Notes under the pieces: model-generated
Told to the model about the DNA's origin: nothing
Seen by the model: the letters and a program-made list of their open reading frames with translations, nothing else
Databases searched by the model: none
Shown here: in pieces, positions 52,018 to 53,757 of the stretch
Layout: each line of letters begins with the position of its first letter
Position numbering within the stretch: position 1 is the stretch's first letter
Made by a program: the position numbers and the translations under genes
NCBI RefSeq assembly: GCF_900107235.1
Contig: NZ_FNPF01000020.1
Span: 1-53,757, forward strand
Source: Citreimonas salinaria
GTDB taxonomy: Bacteria > Pseudomonadota > Alphaproteobacteria > Rhodobacterales > Rhodobacteraceae
Direction: 5' to 3'
DNA length: 53,757 nt

Positions 52018-52112
52018 ACTGGTTGGGTTTGGCATCCACCCTAGCCTGAGCGACCATCCCACATGCTGTCGAGACTGCATTTTTGAAGTCGGTCGGGTAT
52101 GGAGATTAGGTT

Positions 52113-53465
52113 TTGAGGGCTGTCGCACTGTTTTCCGCGTCGATGTTGGCTTCATCTTGGGCTTGGGCTGGAGGTCTCGAATTTACAGACGGGATCCGGG
52201 GCCGTTCTATTCCCATGGAGTTTTCGCTTCCGCCGGCCGGGACCGGATGGACATTGATGGTCGGGAAGATCGGGTTTCCGCCCCCAGAAGCCGACAGTTT
52301 CACTCCGTCCGGCCGCAGCGCAAATTTTGACGACGCCCTGAGCGGGGGCAGGTTTACCCTCTCGCATGGTTGGCAGATCCGGGGGCCTTGGGACAGGCCG
52401 CTATTCTTGGCTCTGAATACTGGATTGAGCTTGGCTCAGTCCGAAGAAAAAGTCCTGAATTCGGTGTCCAGCGGGGTTTCGTCCATGCTGGTGACCAGCA
52501 GCGGCGACCCGGTGGGGCGCATCGATCTGGAGACGGCCTCGGACCTCAGCAGTTCTTCGGCATCGGGTACAGTAAGATTGGGCGACGCCGGCCCGACGAT
52601 TTCAAGCACCGCGATCTCAACCGGCGGTTTGCCGGGCGGGATTTCTCAGTTTGCGGTAAGTTCGGGAGATGACGGTATGGCATTTCTCGCCCTCACCACA
52701 GAGGGCCAGAGCGGGGCTGCAGCGGCATATGGCGCGCTTGTCGATGACCGGGGGTTCACGTTTCTCGGCACCGGCGATACCCGTGGAACCAGCATCACCA
52801 GCCGTCGAAGCGCTCGGTTCCGCGCCTTTGAGCAGGACGCTATTTTTGCAACTAGAGTTTCGCTCGAGGGCGACTGGGGGATGACGGCCGGCGTGGGGCC
52901 GATGTACAGCCAGACTAAATATGCAGTCAGGCGGTCGATCTCTATCGACATTGACGAAGGCGCCGTCGATCGGGAAGTTCCCGATCTGGCCCTTCTCCAT
53001 CACGACCGCATCGATACCCGATATGCCGGTCTCACCGGCGCGGCTTCGGTTTCGCGTTCGATCACCCGGAATTGGACCATGCGGCTCGGCGGCGGCCTCG
53101 GCGTCTCGCGGTACTGGAGCGAGTACACGGGTAGCTCCCAAGCGCTTGTCGAAGGATTCGGCCTCACCGATTTGGAGGCGCAGAGCGATACGCTTTCCGG
53201 GATATCCTTCAACACGCAAGCCTCGCTGGAGTTCGTGCGCCCCTTGTCCAAAGGCGCGAGTCTCTCCTTGGGCGTTTCGGCTCAGTATAGCGGGGCAGTC
53301 CCTACATTGGAGAACAGGCGCAGCCACGGGCGCCGGGACAATCTTGCCTCCAGCGGCACAAATAGCCGCTATGAGGCGCGTGGCGAGAGAAACTTTGCGC
53401 CCGAACTGACAACGCGCGACAGCTGGACCTACGGCCTTCAGCTGGGCCTGACGCAGGTTTTTTGA
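52113..53465 (+). CDS. Predicted outer-membrane beta-barrel protein
   Basis: The 450 residues have an N-terminal signal peptide (ALFSASMLASSWAWA). Many alternating strands typical of an outer-membrane protein follow (GRFTLSHGWQI, LFLALNTGLSLAQ, WTMRLGGGLGVSRYWSEYTG, ASLSLGVSAQYSG). It ends in aromatic SWTYGLQLGLTQVF, where the last residue is the Phe expected for barrel insertion. The TTG at 52113 is the start, with GGAGATTAGG upstream. No family recognised. It is 95 bases after the regulator. It might be an exporter or surface partner for the curli or Pel system, which lack recognisable outer-membrane components in this window. Confidence 0.6.
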   Translation: MRAVALFSASMLASSWAWAGGLEFTDGIRGRSIPMEFSLPPAGTGWTLMVGKIGFPPPEADSFTPSGRSANFDDALSGGRFTLSHGWQIRGPWDRPLFLALNTGLSLAQSEEKVLNSVSSGVSSMLVTSSGDPVGRIDLETASDLSSSSASGTVRLGDAGPTISSTAISTGGLPGGISQFAVSSGDDGMAFLALTTEGQSGAAAAYGALVDDRGFTFLGTGDTRGTSITSRRSARFRAFEQDAIFATRVSLEGDWGMTAGVGPMYSQTKYAVRRSISIDIDEGAVDREVPDLALLHHDRIDTRYAGLTGAASVSRSITRNWTMRLGGGLGVSRYWSEYTGSSQALVEGFGLTDLEAQSDTLSGISFNTQASLEFVRPLSKGASLSLGVSAQYSGAVPTLENRRSHGRRDNLASSGTNSRYEARGERNFAPELTTRDSWTYGLQLGLTQVF

Positions 53466-53508
53466 AATTGATTCGGAAAACCTCCATCGTCGGTCCCGGC
53501 GATTGGTA

Positions 53509-53539
53509 AGCGCCGTCTGGAATCCGCCTTCCAGGCGCT
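53509..53539. terminator. Hairpin after the barrel gene
   Basis: AGCGCC and TGGAA pair with TTCCA and GGCGCT around TCCGCC, 43 bases beyond the stop. There is no T-run. The rest of 53466-53659 shows no gene. Confidence 0.5.
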
Positions 53540-53659
53540 CTGAAAAGTTGCTGATCTGCCATTAAAGTTTCACCCAGCCGCGACTGGAGCCAATCGGTGT
53601 TTACGCCGTTTGGCGCACCCAAGTTCACCACCTAATCGCGTAAGTTATTGATCCTATTT

Positions 53660-53677
53660 GGCATTGTTGCGTAACTC
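53660..53677. repeat. Terminal inverted repeat of the right IS5-family element
   Basis: GGCATTGTTGCGTAACTC marks the start of a second IS5-type element that extends out of the window. Its orientation is the same as the left copy. Confidence 0.7.
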
Positions 53678-53713
53678 ACGCCTAAGGCGTGACTTCCCCT
53701 TTCCCCGCTGATG

Positions 53714-53757
53714 TCATGCCACGCGAACGATCTCGGCGGTGCCGAGGGCTGAGAAGC
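53714..53757 (-). CDS. IS5-family transposase, C-terminal part (runs off the window)
   Basis: Read on the minus strand the frame ends FSALGTAEIVRVA followed by TGA (53716-53714), the usual C-terminus of IS5-group transposases. Only 13 residues are in the window. It is the opposite end of the type of element found at 1-144, in the same orientation. Confidence 0.7.
   Translation of the reverse strand, partial: FSALGTAEIVRVA

Overview
The window looks like Rhodobacterales (probably Rhodobacteraceae) DNA carrying an extrachromosomal replicon. Evidence is the very high GC, a RepA-type (RPA family) initiator with divergent parA/parB, serralysin-like and other RTX proteins, and CsgH-type curli genes typical of alphaproteobacteria. 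Two half-copies of an IS5-family element, both with the transposase on the minus strand, sit at the two window edges. The sequence could therefore be a contig broken at a repeated IS, or a circular plasmid opened inside one IS. No rRNA, tRNA or CRISPR array was seen.

Layout. (1) 0.2-10.7 kb, moderate GC: a Pel polysaccharide locus. pelF-pelG run on the plus strand. A UDP-sugar epimerase, pelD, pelE, a deacetylase-only pelA, a TPR protein and a separate GH114/PelA-type hydrolase run on the minus strand. The first four minus-strand genes are linked by ATGA overlaps. PelD ends after its GAF domain, and no PelB barrel or PelC is present. (2) 10.7-12.0 kb: an IS630 scrap and an intact IS30-family element. 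(3) 12.0-43.7 kb, visibly higher GC: glycosyltransferases, a KpsM/E/T-type ABC capsule exporter, sulfotransferases, the replicon core (parB, parA, iteron origin, repA), a serralysin-like protease, an overlapping glycan-modification operon, UDP-galactopyranose mutase and a second RTX protein. (4) 43.7-47.7 kb: a perfect 34-bp copy of one IS30 end, two tyrosine recombinases (possibly frameshifted), an excisionase-like protein and IS21 debris. (5) 47.7-53.5 kb, moderate GC: a curli-type amyloid locus with an EF-hand protein ending in curlin-like repeats, two curlins, CsgH, a LuxR-type regulator and a predicted outer-membrane protein.

How it fits together. The moderate-GC parts encode a cationic matrix polysaccharide (Pel) and an amyloid (curli). 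A noncoding region of about 345 bp, similar by eye at roughly 80%, lies upstream of both the Pel operon and the curlin operon, which suggests shared control of the two matrix components. The high-GC part encodes a second, probably sulfated and methylated, ABC-exported surface polysaccharide plus the replication and partition module. The IS30 copy and the orphan IS30 end mark the two seams between these regions.

All family assignments are from reading motifs by eye. No database search was run, and percentages and GC contrasts are visual estimates.
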